Of a stretch of DNA of 64,000 nucleotides, positions 41,860-50,379 are shown one piece after another. The DNA is taken from assembly GCA_964464965.1 (NCBI GenBank), contig CAYXHM010000001.1, forward strand, positions 682,001 to 746,000, given 5' to 3'. This DNA is from UBA5543 sp964464965 (lineage in GTDB: Bacteria > Bacteroidota > Bacteroidia > Chitinophagales > Chitinophagaceae). Under the pieces are notes generated by a model. The model saw nothing but the letters and a program-made list of their open reading frames with translations. It was not told where the DNA came from and did no database searches. Numbering within the stretch: the first letter of the stretch is position 1; each line of letters opens with the position of its first letter. The translations under genes were made by a program, and so were the position numbers.

Positions 41860-44106
41860 ATGTTGGAATTTGCTAAAACCGTTGCAGCAAAGCTGAACTT
41901 AAAAGAAACAAACGTACTGGCCGTTTTAGAGCTGTTGGCAGAGGGCGCTACCATACCATTTATAGCACGCTACCGTAAAGACCGTACAGGTGCGCTAGAC
42001 GAAGTGCAGGTGCAGGATATACAACAGGAAGCAAGCCGGCAGAAGGAGTTTGCAGAGAGAAAAACATTTATAGAAAAGACAATAACCGAACAGGGGAAAA
42101 TGACAGAAACCCTGCAAGCGAAAATAGATGCCGCTGTAACTATTGCAGAACTGGAAGATATATACCTGCCTTACAAACCCAAGCGCAAAACAAAGGCGCA
42201 AACAGCACGGGAAAACGGGCTGGAACCATTGGCAACAAAAATACTTGAGCAAACTGCATTCAGCATACTGGCAGAAGCGGAAGGTTTCATTACTGAAAAT
42301 GTAAAAACTGTAGAGGAAGCACTGCAGGGCGCAAGGGATATAATAGCAGAAATAGTGAATGAAGATGCGGACGTACGTGCTAAAATGCGTAACCTGTTTG
42401 AACGCAAAGCGGAAGTAAGCAGTAAAATAGTAAGCGGAAAAGAAGCCGAAGCAGCTAAGTATAAAGACTACTTTGATTTTTCAGAGCCTGTTACAAAAAT
42501 ACCATCGCACCGTGTACTGGCTGTAATGCGTGGTTTTATGGAAGGTTTCCTGCGTTTAGGGTTTTCACCATCAGAAGAAGATGCGCTGTACATACTTGAA
42601 AAGCAATTTGTAAAAAGCAGCAACGAAGCCGGGGAACAGGTAAAGAAAGCCGTGAAAGAAGCATACCGCAGGTTATTGCAACCGGGCATGGAAAGTGAGT
42701 TGAGGATGACTTTAAAAATACAGGCAGATGAAGAAGCCATCAGTGTATTTGCCGAAAACCTGCGCCAGTTGTTATTAAGCGCTCCGTTGGGTGGCAAACG
42801 TTTGATGGCTATTGACCCCGGCTACCGTACAGGTTGCAAAGTGGTGTGCCTGGATGAAAAAGGTGACCTGAAAAAAACTGACTTGATATATATACATGAA
42901 AACAACAACAGGCTTACAGATGCGGAGCATAAAGTACGCAGCCTGGTACAGCAATACAATATACAAGCTATTGCTGTTGGCGACGGCACGGCAGGCAGGG
43001 AAACGGAGCAGTTCATAAAGAAACTGGATTTGAAGTTGCCTGTGTTTTTAGTGAATGAAGACGGAGCCTCTATATATTCTGCTTCAGAAATAGCGCGTGA
43101 AGAATTTCCCGATGAAGACATTACCGTACGAGGCTCTGTAAGTATAGGCCGCAGGCTGATGGACCCGCTGGCTGAACTGGTAAAGCTTGACCCGAAAAGC
43201 ATAGGCGTAGGGCAATACCAGCACGATGTAAACCAGGTAAGACTGAAAGACAGGCTTGACCAGACTGTAATAAGCTGTGTGAACATGGTGGGTGTAAACC
43301 TGAATACAGCCAGCAAACACCTGTTAAGTTATGTGAGCGGCATAGGCCCGTCTATTGCAGATAACATAGTGAAGTACCGCAATGAAAACGGCGGCTTTAC
43401 TTCACGCAAACAGCTGATGCAAGTGCCCCGCCTGGGTAGCAAAGCCTATGAACAATGCGCGGGCTTCCTGCGTGTAAAAGGTGGAGAAAATCCGCTGGAT
43501 GGTAGTGCTGTACACCCTGAATCTTACGACGTGGTAAAGCAGATAGCTAAAGACCTGGGTGTAGATGTAAGCAAGCTGATAGGTAATGAAGAATTACTGA
43601 AACTGGTGGACATAAAGAAATACATCACCGATACAATAGGTGCGCATACTATACAGGACATTATTAACGAATTAAAGAAGCCCGGCCTTGACCCTCGTAG
43701 CGAGGCCCAGGCTTTTGAGTTTGCAAACATCTACAGCATAGAAGATGTGCATGTAGGCCTGGTAGTGCCGGGCATTGTTACCAACCTTACACGTTTTGGC
43801 GCATTTGTAGATATAGGTGTAAAGCAGGATGGACTGGTACACGTGTCTGAAGTAGCGCACAAATACATTACAGACCCTAACGAAGTACTGAAACTAAACG
43901 ACCAGGTGATGGTAAAAGTGCTGGAGGTGGATAAGGACAGGAAACGTATAGCGTTATCGATAAAACAAACACAGGAAGCACCTGCCCGCCAGCCAAGAGG
44001 TAACCAAGAGCGTGGTAACAACAGGCCGCAGCGCGAAAAAGAAGCCCCTGCATCTACCAATATCAATGACGCACTCAACCTCCTGAAAAAGAAGTTCGGT
44101 AAATAA
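41860..44106 (+). CDS. tex: Tex-family S1 RNA-binding protein
   Basis: 748 residues of the Tex/Spt6-like family, which binds RNA or DNA and affects transcription and stress responses. Order: Tex N-terminal helices (about 1-190, with ATIPFIARYRKDRTGALDEVQ), a YqgF/RNase-H-like fold (about 310-440, LMAIDPGYRTGCKVVCLD), helix-hairpin-helix units (about 485-560, SYVSGIGPSIADNIVKYRNENGGF), and an S1 domain (about 625-700, GIVTNLTRFGAFVDIGVKQDGLVHVSE). The tail is basic and Gln/Asn/Arg-rich (ARQPRGNQERGNNRPQR). Full length. The stop abuts the convergent acyltransferase stop with no spacer. Confidence 0.96.
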   Translation: MLEFAKTVAAKLNLKETNVLAVLELLAEGATIPFIARYRKDRTGALDEVQVQDIQQEASRQKEFAERKTFIEKTITEQGKMTETLQAKIDAAVTIAELEDIYLPYKPKRKTKAQTARENGLEPLATKILEQTAFSILAEAEGFITENVKTVEEALQGARDIIAEIVNEDADVRAKMRNLFERKAEVSSKIVSGKEAEAAKYKDYFDFSEPVTKIPSHRVLAVMRGFMEGFLRLGFSPSEEDALYILEKQFVKSSNEAGEQVKKAVKEAYRRLLQPGMESELRMTLKIQADEEAISVFAENLRQLLLSAPLGGKRLMAIDPGYRTGCKVVCLDEKGDLKKTDLIYIHENNNRLTDAEHKVRSLVQQYNIQAIAVGDGTAGRETEQFIKKLDLKLPVFLVNEDGASIYSASEIAREEFPDEDITVRGSVSIGRRLMDPLAELVKLDPKSIGVGQYQHDVNQVRLKDRLDQTVISCVNMVGVNLNTASKHLLSYVSGIGPSIADNIVKYRNENGGFTSRKQLMQVPRLGSKAYEQCAGFLRVKGGENPLDGSAVHPESYDVVKQIAKDLGVDVSKLIGNEELLKLVDIKKYITDTIGAHTIQDIINELKKPGLDPRSEAQAFEFANIYSIEDVHVGLVVPGIVTNLTRFGAFVDIGVKQDGLVHVSEVAHKYITDPNEVLKLNDQVMVKVLEVDKDRKRIALSIKQTQEAPARQPRGNQERGNNRPQREKEAPASTNINDALNLLKKKFGK

Positions 44107-45270
44107 TTATATATAGCTGAGCCACCATTTTTTGTGTTGCTGCTTTACTTTCATAAACCACCTGCTGGGAAAGTATAGCAGCAACACTGCTATTGCCCAT
44201 GCCAGGTACACACCCGGCAACTCATAACCCCAACCGGGCCTGGCAGTAAACATTATACCACTTTCTGTAAAATAAGTAGCGGGCAAGCCCAGCATAATGC
44301 CTAATGCTAGAGCCATGCCGTGTATCAGGTATATATGCAGTATGTAATAGAACATAGGTACAGTCCCAAAAACTTTAAAGAAGCGTCCGACGGCATTATT
44401 CATTTTATCCAGCAACGGCATCAGGAATATTGCAGGGCCGAGCGTCATGCACAGGTACAATAGTGACGGTGGGTATTTATTACAATTAAGGAACGATAAT
44501 AAGGTTTTATCCCAACTATCCTGTACTGTCCATGGGTAAGGGTCGCCATATAGATTAGTAGCTCTCAATACTATAAATAACACAATGGCTGATGCACCTG
44601 TTATGTATAACAGTTTATCGCGGTTGGGCTGTTGCAATAATTTTCCGAAACAGTATCCTGTAGCCATTACACCTATCCATGGCACAAGGGAGTAGAACAC
44701 ATAATAATTATTACCCCCGCTTTTTACAATGTCAGGGTCGTGCAATACATTCCACAGGAAGCCGCCACTACCCATTGTTTCAGCCTGTATGCCATCCAGC
44801 ATATTATGCCCGAATATCATCAGTAACCCTATAGATAGGATAGCGTAAAAAGGCAGGTATATTAATCCTGCAAGAAACACCATACTCCACCCTATTGCCC
44901 AGATAACCTGCATTACCACGTGCGCATAATCCAGGTTGAACATCCAGCCAAACCTTACAATCGTTACCTCCAGTATGATCAGCCATATACCACGCTTTAA
45001 TAAAAACAATGCCGCACTGTTCTTGTCTTTCTTTTTGCTTAATGATAAATATGCACTGGTACCTGCAAGGAATATAAATACGGGCGCGCAGTAGTGTGTT
45101 ATCCAGCGTGTGAAAAACATTCCTGTGGTAGTATATTCCAGGTCGGTAGGATTATGGGTAAAGTTGCTGAAGAAATCGCGTGTATGGTCCAGTGCCATAA
45201 CCACCATCACTATTCCCCGCAATATATCCACACTGCGAATGCGGCTGTTCTGTAAAGCTTGTTCCTGCAT
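44107..45270 (-). CDS. Heparan-alpha-glucosaminide N-acetyltransferase-like membrane protein (DUF1624)
   Basis: 387 residues, about ten membrane helices. The N-terminal RIRSVDILRGIVMVVMALDHTRDFFS, with the HxxD-like DHTRD, and HYCAPVFIFLAGTSAYLS are the signature of DUF1624/YeiB-type membrane acetyltransferases. These move an acetyl group from cytosolic acetyl-CoA to a sugar amine outside. Substrate here is unknown; a peptidoglycan or glycan amine is plausible. Its stop touches the tex stop. A TATATTTG box eight bases upstream of the ATG (45278-45285) is a good promoter match. Confidence 0.9.
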   Translation of the reverse strand: MQEQALQNSRIRSVDILRGIVMVVMALDHTRDFFSNFTHNPTDLEYTTTGMFFTRWITHYCAPVFIFLAGTSAYLSLSKKKDKNSAALFLLKRGIWLIILEVTIVRFGWMFNLDYAHVVMQVIWAIGWSMVFLAGLIYLPFYAILSIGLLMIFGHNMLDGIQAETMGSGGFLWNVLHDPDIVKSGGNNYYVFYSLVPWIGVMATGYCFGKLLQQPNRDKLLYITGASAIVLFIVLRATNLYGDPYPWTVQDSWDKTLLSFLNCNKYPPSLLYLCMTLGPAIFLMPLLDKMNNAVGRFFKVFGTVPMFYYILHIYLIHGMALALGIMLGLPATYFTESGIMFTARPGWGYELPGVYLAWAIAVLLLYFPSRWFMKVKQQHKKWWLSYI

Positions 45271-45277
45271 AAGTTGT

Positions 45278-45285
45278 CAAATATA
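45278..45285 (-). promoter_or_regulatory. -7 box of the DUF1624 gene, eight bases before its ATG
   Basis: Minus strand TATATTTG, a full TAnnTTTG match. A start at 45270 leaves at most a few untranslated bases. Confidence 0.5.
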
Positions 45286-45298
45286 ATATTAAGGCGCA

Positions 45299-45991
45299 TT
45301 ATGCTCCTGTTGCGTTGTTATTTTCGTTCAGCATTGTTATAAACTCATTTCTTGGTATCATTTTCGCACCCAGGCTTTCCAGGTGTTCTGTATATACCTG
45401 GCAGTCCACCAGTTGCACTCCGTCCTGCTGTAGCCATTGCACATACTTTATAAAAGCGTACTTGCTGGCGTTGCTCACTTTGCTGAACTTGCTTTCTCCA
45501 AAAAACATATTACCCAGGCGTATGCCGTACAATCCGCCAACAAGCTCATTCCCCTGCCACACCTCTGCGCTGTGGGCATAACCCATTGCATGTAATTCAG
45601 TATATGCCGCTATAATGCCATCGTTTATCCATGTGCCATCCTGCCCTTCCCTGTATGCAGCTTTACAGTTTTTCATCACTTCAGTAAAGGCCGTATTTGT
45701 TCTGAATTCAAAAGCATCTTTCCTGAGCAATTGCTTCATGCTTTTACTCACTTTCAGCTCTTCGGGAAAGAGTACAAACCTTGGGTCGGGACTCCACCAA
45801 AGTGGCACATCCTCATCATACCAGGGAAAAATACCACTCCTGTACGCCAGCAACAACCGCTCTGTGCACAGGTCGCCGCCTATAGCCACTAAGCCATCTT
45901 CCACAGCGAGATTTACGTCGGGAAACCATAAACTATCATCCAGAATATGCGGGTACATCCTGCAATTTGTATATATCCCGTCATATAGCAA
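45299..45991 (-). CDS. aat: Leucyl/phenylalanyl-tRNA--protein transferase
   Basis: Adds Leu or Phe to proteins with N-terminal Lys/Arg, marking them for ClpS/ClpAP. Recognised by LWFPDVNLAVEDGLVAIGGDLCTERLLLAYRSGIFPWYDEDVPLWWSPDPR (in part; GGDL...L..AY..GIFPW is diagnostic), QDGTWINDGIIAAY, HSAEVWQGNELVGGLYGIRLGNMFFGESKFS and LVDCQVYTEHLESLGA. The ATG at 45958 (MYPHILDDSLWFPD) is the more usual family start; ATG 45991 would add eleven residues. 28 bases upstream of the DUF1624 gene and possibly co-read. Confidence 0.95.
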   Translation of the reverse strand: MLYDGIYTNCRMYPHILDDSLWFPDVNLAVEDGLVAIGGDLCTERLLLAYRSGIFPWYDEDVPLWWSPDPRFVLFPEELKVSKSMKQLLRKDAFEFRTNTAFTEVMKNCKAAYREGQDGTWINDGIIAAYTELHAMGYAHSAEVWQGNELVGGLYGIRLGNMFFGESKFSKVSNASKYAFIKYVQWLQQDGVQLVDCQVYTEHLESLGAKMIPRNEFITMLNENNNATGA

Positions 45992-46067
45992 AACCCTGGC
46001 TTAACTATCGCATAATATTTAGCTGAATAAACTTTCGTATATTTATCACAATCAAAATCACATCTAA

Positions 46068-46514
46068 TTGGCCGATTTTTTCCAGCAAAGCGAAGTAATA
46101 TGGTTTCTTATAGGTCTTGTCCTCATCCTGCTTGAATTAGTAGTACCCGGCTTAGTGCTGATATTTTTTGGTGTTGGCGCCTGGGTAACAGCGTTGACAT
46201 GCCTGTTTTTAGATGTCAGCTTCAACACACAGCTTTTTATCTTCCTGCTCAGTTCGTTAGCTTCATTAGCATTGCTCAGGAAGGCGCTGAAGAAAAGATA
46301 TATGGACAGGAAATTGTCCGATGGCGACCTTGAAGATGAGTATGTAGGCAAAGAAGCTGTAGTGATAGCTGCCTTTGGCCCAGGTAAGGTAGGCAAGGTC
46401 ATGTTTAAAGGCGCCAATTGGGATGCTGTTTCTTCATTCAGCGTAGCTGAGGGGCAACGTGTCAGGATTACCGGGTATAAAAGCATCCGATTATTTGTAG
46501 AACCACTTACTTAA
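46068..46514 (+). CDS. NfeD-family membrane protein
   Basis: 148 residues: two or three membrane helices (WFLIGLVLILLELVVPGLVLIFFGVGAWVTAL in part), then a C-terminal OB-fold (DEYVGKEAVVIAAFGPGKVGKVMFKGANWDAVS). This is the short NfeD (NfeD1b type), which partners stomatin-like SPFH proteins. The start is TTG at 46068, which gives the normal N-terminus MADFFQQSEVIWFLIG; no ATG fits. The stomatin-like gene follows after nine bases, so they form the classic pair for membrane-domain organisation or quality control. Confidence 0.93.
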   Translation: MADFFQQSEVIWFLIGLVLILLELVVPGLVLIFFGVGAWVTALTCLFLDVSFNTQLFIFLLSSLASLALLRKALKKRYMDRKLSDGDLEDEYVGKEAVVIAAFGPGKVGKVMFKGANWDAVSSFSVAEGQRVRITGYKSIRLFVEPLT

Positions 46515-46523
46515 TAAAAAATT

Positions 46524-47471
46524 ATGAACGCTACTAGTATTGTATTTATAGGCCTGGCTATTCTGGCCTTACTCTTATTTTTGTCCACTATAAAAATTGT
46601 TCCGCAACGTTCTGCATACATAGTAGAGCGCTTTGGTAAATACCGTGACACCTTGCTGGCGGGGTTCCATATTATTATCCCGTTTGTAGACAGGATTGCT
46701 TACAAGCACATACTAAAGGAGCAGGTTATGGATGTATCCGCCCAGATATGTATCACGCAGGATAATATATCTGTAGAGGTGGATGGCGTAATGTACCTGC
46801 AGATAATGGATGCGCAAAAAGCCAGCTATGGCATAGACAATTACCGCCCGGCGGCTATACAACTGGCACAGACCACCATGCGTAGCGTAATAGGTAAAAT
46901 GCAACTGGACAAAACGTTTGAAGAACGAGATTTAATGAACAGCATTATAGTAGAGGCTGTGGACCGTGCCAGTGAGCCATGGGGTGTGAAAGTGACACGC
47001 TATGAAGTAAAAAACATCACACCACCGCAAAGCATTAAAGATGCGATGGAAAAACAAATGCGCGCTGAGCGTGAAAAACGTGCGAACATCGCCAACTCTG
47101 AAGGTGATATGCAGGCGCAGATAAACCGTGCCGAAGGTGAAAAACGCGAACTGATAGCACGCTCTGAAGGTGAGAAAATGAAACGCATCAACGAGGCGGA
47201 TGGTAGTGCAGCAGAAATTGAAGCGGTAGCTATGGCAACTGCTAAGGGTATCCGTGAAATAGCACTGGCCATTAATGCACCCGGCGGGCAGGATGCTGTT
47301 AACCTGCGCATAGCAGAACAGTATATACAAGAATTTGGCAAACTGGCCAAGACCAATAACACAATGATCATACCATCTAACATGGCAGACCTGTCCAGCC
47401 TGATAGCTACTGCTACACAGGTAATCAAAAAATCAAACGACAATTCAGGACAGGGAATTATTACAAAATAA
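46524..47471 (+). CDS. SPFH/stomatin-like protein (QmcA/paraslipin type)
   Basis: 315 residues: an N-terminal membrane helix (VFIGLAILALLLFL), an SPFH domain (IKIVPQRSAYIVERFGKYRDTLLAGFHIIIPFVDRIAYKH in part; DNISVEVDGVMYLQIMDAQKASYGI), and a long coiled coil rich in Ala/Glu/Arg (REKRANIANSEGDMQAQINRAEGEKRELIARSEGE in part). It would form a large ring or cage on the inner membrane. Paired with NfeD upstream. Protease association, for example with FtsH, is known for relatives but cannot be read here. Confidence 0.95.
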   Translation: MNATSIVFIGLAILALLLFLSTIKIVPQRSAYIVERFGKYRDTLLAGFHIIIPFVDRIAYKHILKEQVMDVSAQICITQDNISVEVDGVMYLQIMDAQKASYGIDNYRPAAIQLAQTTMRSVIGKMQLDKTFEERDLMNSIIVEAVDRASEPWGVKVTRYEVKNITPPQSIKDAMEKQMRAEREKRANIANSEGDMQAQINRAEGEKRELIARSEGEKMKRINEADGSAAEIEAVAMATAKGIREIALAINAPGGQDAVNLRIAEQYIQEFGKLAKTNNTMIIPSNMADLSSLIATATQVIKKSNDNSGQGIITK

Positions 47472-47472
47472 C

Positions 47473-48348
47473 CTACTTAACATCTACCATAGTTTCGCGC
47501 AGTATTGCATCAGCTTCTTTTAGCCTGATGTAGTATTTGCCTGTGGGTACGTTTTTTGCCTCAAATTCTACTTTGAACCTGTGCCCTGCAGGACCAAAAT
47601 TCCTGTTTTCAAAAACAGGTTGTATCATAGTGCCTTGCTCATTGTAAACACCAAGCGTCAGCTTTTTTGCAGTTTCTAGCTTCTCTTCAAAGGTGGCGTA
47701 TATCTTTAGTGTTTTAGGGTCATGCACCGCCTGTCCGGCAATAGTACTCACTACAGATTTTACATAATATTCAGGCCTGGGCTTTCCTGTAAGGGTTATT
47801 AAAAAATCCCGCAGCTTTTTAGATGCAAATTCATTGTTCCCATCATAAACACTGTTCAGGTTGTGGTCGTTGGTAAACACCCACACGGCCTGTTGCCCCA
47901 GTTCATTGTACAGCCTGTTTTGCTTCAGGTAGCCCAGTAGTTTTACGATTTCGCCGCTTGCCATGCCGGAATATTCATACGCTTGTCCTTTGGCAGGTGC
48001 AGCGGCATTGCTGTTCCCGCAAAATGTCTGTACGTTTACCGTAGCTTCTTTCAGCGGTTGCAGTGGCACAGTCTCTTCTCCGGCAAGTATCAACGGCTGC
48101 ACTTTATCATCTGTGGCATTAAAACTTACCCCCTGGTTGACGACTAGTATAAAGTTAAGGCTGCCGGTATTTTTTACGGTTAGCTTCAGTCCTTGCTGCA
48201 TATAGCTGTTACCAGTAGCCTCGGCGGTTACGGTAACCATATGCTGTTGTAACGCCTGTAAAAGATTGATGCGTGTAGGTGCTGCATTGATTATGCATAC
48301 CGTGAGCATGCAACCAATAAGAAATATCGACGATTTATTGAGGCTCAT
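47473..48348 (-). CDS. Exported protein of unknown function with C-terminal beta domain
   Basis: About 291 residues from ATG 48348 (MSLNKSSIFLIGCMLTVCIINAAP), a signal peptide; the frame can begin at 48363. An N-terminal thioester-type-like or beta-sandwich region (GLKLTVKNTGSLNFILVVNQGVSF) holds the string TFCGNSNAAAPAKGQAYEY, and a central helical part includes WVFTNDHNLNSVYDGN. The last ~90 residues form a T9SS-like or Ig-like beta domain (LTLGVYNEQGTMIQPVFE, GKYYIRLKEADAIL), which resembles a sorting domain but lacks YPNP. I recognise no family. One base separates its stop from the SPFH gene's. Confidence 0.68.
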   Translation of the reverse strand: MSLNKSSIFLIGCMLTVCIINAAPTRINLLQALQQHMVTVTAEATGNSYMQQGLKLTVKNTGSLNFILVVNQGVSFNATDDKVQPLILAGEETVPLQPLKEATVNVQTFCGNSNAAAPAKGQAYEYSGMASGEIVKLLGYLKQNRLYNELGQQAVWVFTNDHNLNSVYDGNNEFASKKLRDFLITLTGKPRPEYYVKSVVSTIAGQAVHDPKTLKIYATFEEKLETAKKLTLGVYNEQGTMIQPVFENRNFGPAGHRFKVEFEAKNVPTGKYYIRLKEADAILRETMVDVK

Positions 48349-48600
48349 ACCTGTTTTATACAACGTAAAATATACATCTATTATATACTAAACGTTATCA
48401 CGGATTAAGTATTGTAGTACATCGCTCATTGAAGTTGTTAAATAATTTTATGCTCATTACGAGGATAATATTACCCAAAACGCATATCAGTTGCAGGTAA
48501 TAACAATAGGCTTATTGCATAATATCCAGGCAATACAGCGGCACGATTGTTTGAACCTTACAGGTAGCGATATTGCTAGTAAAATTAAATGTCAATTATC

Positions 48601-48771
48601 ATGTCAGTTAATCAACAAAATCAGCCGCAAACTACCCCTGCCAGGGAGCAGGATACAGATCCAAACACGCAACGCACTACACCAAACCAGGCAGACAGAA
48701 CAAACGACACAGATGAAACAACAGACGATGCTACGACTGAGGGCATTCCATCTACGGAACAACGCCCATGA
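48601..48771 (+). CDS. Possible small hydrophilic protein, 56 residues
   Basis: An open frame from ATG 48601 (or 48589) with an extremely polar composition: Gln, Thr, Asp, Asn and Pro make up most of it (NQQNQPQTTPAREQDTDPN), with no hydrophobic core, so probably disordered. In its favour are an ATG start, an in-frame stop closely followed by a strong hairpin (48788-48817) and free space on both sides. Against it: no clear promoter or family, and a different frame here is open longer. Small disordered proteins of this sort are common but rarely characterised. Confidence 0.4.
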   Translation: MSVNQQNQPQTTPAREQDTDPNTQRTTPNQADRTNDTDETTDDATTEGIPSTEQRP

Positions 48772-48787
48772 TTTGATTAAATACAAA

Positions 48788-48820
48788 GGTGTGTGCAGTA
48801 TATGTATTGCACACACCATT
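48788..48820. terminator. Bidirectional hairpin between the small ORF and an acyltransferase
   Basis: GGTGTGTGCA and TGCACACACC form a perfect 10-base stem with a 10-base loop. It is followed by ATTTTG on the plus strand and by CTTTG on the minus strand. It lies 17 bases after the small ORF and 20 bases beyond the minus-strand acyltransferase stop. Confidence 0.75.
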
Positions 48821-48839
48821 TTGTATTAAGTACAGACGA

Positions 48840-50045
48840 TTAAGCCACTTCGGCAGCCAGAACAGGCGTTGATGGTTGTTTATATTTTATGTTACCAGGC
48901 TGTTTACGCAACCGTTCAATATATTTGTTACTGGGTCGTTCTGCTATAAAATACATCAGGTAAGAAGTGCCCAGGCATACCAGCACGCCGGAGTACCAGA
49001 AAAACAGGTTATCTATATAATGAAAGCCGAGACCTAGCTTTAATGCCACTATCTTATACGCATGTATCGTAGCCCAATGTGTTACATATAGCGTATAACT
49101 GTAGTCACCCACTTTCTCCAGCCATTTTATACGCATCTTGTACTTCAGTGCTGAAAACAACAATATATAAGTAAGCGCTATGGTAAGTGCACCCGTTATC
49201 TTGTTGGGCATACCTTCAAACAGGTATCCTTTTGTAATGATGAGCGTTTCAAAAATAGCCAGCGCAGCAAATATTGACACGATCTTATTAAGCTTAAAAT
49301 TGGCATACAACCAGTCTTTATACTTGTAGAACAGTATGCCTACAATAAAGTATATACCGTACTCATTACCAAAAAGGAAAAATATATTATGTTCCCCGGG
49401 GGTCTTGTGCCCTATACCGAATACCAGTAAACATATTGTGTATATCACCAGCATGGTAATGCCCGCTACCCTGAAGTGTTTAATGATCCACGGTGCTGCC
49501 AGGTAAAATATCACCTCGTACGGCAGCGACCAGTACTGGTGTGTCAGGTAGTTGTCCTTAGGCATATACAACAGGTTAGACAACAGTGTAGGCAGGTAGG
49601 CAATTTTTTCAAAAACCACTTGAAAGGGCTCATATCCTTCTCTTGCGTTATAATATACATCGGGGGCGTATGCCCATATCAGCAACAGCACAACAAAACT
49701 CCATGCTATGCCTAATATATAAGGTGGGTACAGCCTTATGAGCCTGCGTTTGTAGAACGTCCCGGTATTAGTAGTATTTCTAAGGCTGTGCGCTATTGAA
49801 AAGCCAGACAATAAAAAGAACAGTATAACAAACTCTGAACCCAGTGATGTATGGTTCATGATGAACATTTGCGTATGCTCCCACCATTGCCAGTTTTCTT
49901 TAGGATTTACCCGCTCTGCATACATCATAGCATCAGAAAAAAGCCTGCCCCTGCAATGGTTGATAGTTACATACAGCGCAGCCAGGCCCCTTAGCCAACT
50001 TATTATACGCCAGTCAAGTTTTAATGTGTCGGTTTGTGTTGACAT
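48840..50045 (-). CDS. Acyltransferase-3 family membrane protein (OafA/YrhL-like)
   Basis: About 401 residues from ATG 50045 (MSTQTDTLKLDWRIISWLRGLAALYV); a TATATTTG box at 50062-50069 argues against the longer ATG 50078 form. About ten membrane helices. The family signature is clear: SWLRGLAALYVTINHCRG with the catalytic-type His, and EFVILFFLLSGFSIAHSL, then RRLIRLYPPYILG. These enzymes O-acylate surface sugars or lipids. It is transcribed away from the downstream exopolysaccharide locus, so a role in decorating that polymer is possible but speculative. Confidence 0.9.
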   Translation of the reverse strand: MSTQTDTLKLDWRIISWLRGLAALYVTINHCRGRLFSDAMMYAERVNPKENWQWWEHTQMFIMNHTSLGSEFVILFFLLSGFSIAHSLRNTTNTGTFYKRRLIRLYPPYILGIAWSFVVLLLIWAYAPDVYYNAREGYEPFQVVFEKIAYLPTLLSNLLYMPKDNYLTHQYWSLPYEVIFYLAAPWIIKHFRVAGITMLVIYTICLLVFGIGHKTPGEHNIFFLFGNEYGIYFIVGILFYKYKDWLYANFKLNKIVSIFAALAIFETLIITKGYLFEGMPNKITGALTIALTYILLFSALKYKMRIKWLEKVGDYSYTLYVTHWATIHAYKIVALKLGLGFHYIDNLFFWYSGVLVCLGTSYLMYFIAERPSNKYIERLRKQPGNIKYKQPSTPVLAAEVA

Positions 50046-50061
50046 AATATTATTGAGGGAA

Positions 50062-50069
50062 CAAATATA
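50062..50069 (-). promoter_or_regulatory. -7 box of the acyltransferase gene
   Basis: Minus strand TATATTTG, a full TAnnTTTG match, 16 bases before ATG 50045. Confidence 0.5.
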
Positions 50070-50078
50070 ATATGACAA

Positions 50079-50379
50079 TAGTCGCCCCCCTGTTAACAGG
50101 TAGTTATCGGTTTAAAATAAAACTAAGGTGATGGAGCCTCTGGAGCGGTTTATACTATGGAAAGCCCACCTGTAAGAGGTTACATCATAATAACAAAAGC
50201 TGTGGAACCTTTATAGGAATACGCGCCCTCTGCCCTGATTCAGTCTGCAATTAATTGATAAAGATAAATTGAAGTTTAATCCCGCAGAGGCAATGCCTGG
50301 CAATAAATATCTGGTACGCAGAACTTGTTTAAAAATTTTATATCATAATTTTATACCTGATACATATACAGGACTAATT
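50079..50379. other. Spacer between acyltransferase and YaiO-like gene, no gene assigned
   Basis: About 300 bases. It holds the acyltransferase promoter side, a GC-richer patch (50120-50220) with purine-rich strings such as GATGGAGCCTCTGGAGCGG, and, near its end, an open frame (from TTG 50269) that runs into the YaiO-like gene. I see no tRNA, terminator or known riboswitch. A short untranslated leader or small RNA cannot be ruled out. Confidence 0.4.

Noticed and set aside
50269..50379. N-terminal extension of the YaiO-like protein
   Set aside because: It would put a clear signal peptide 37 residues inside the protein.
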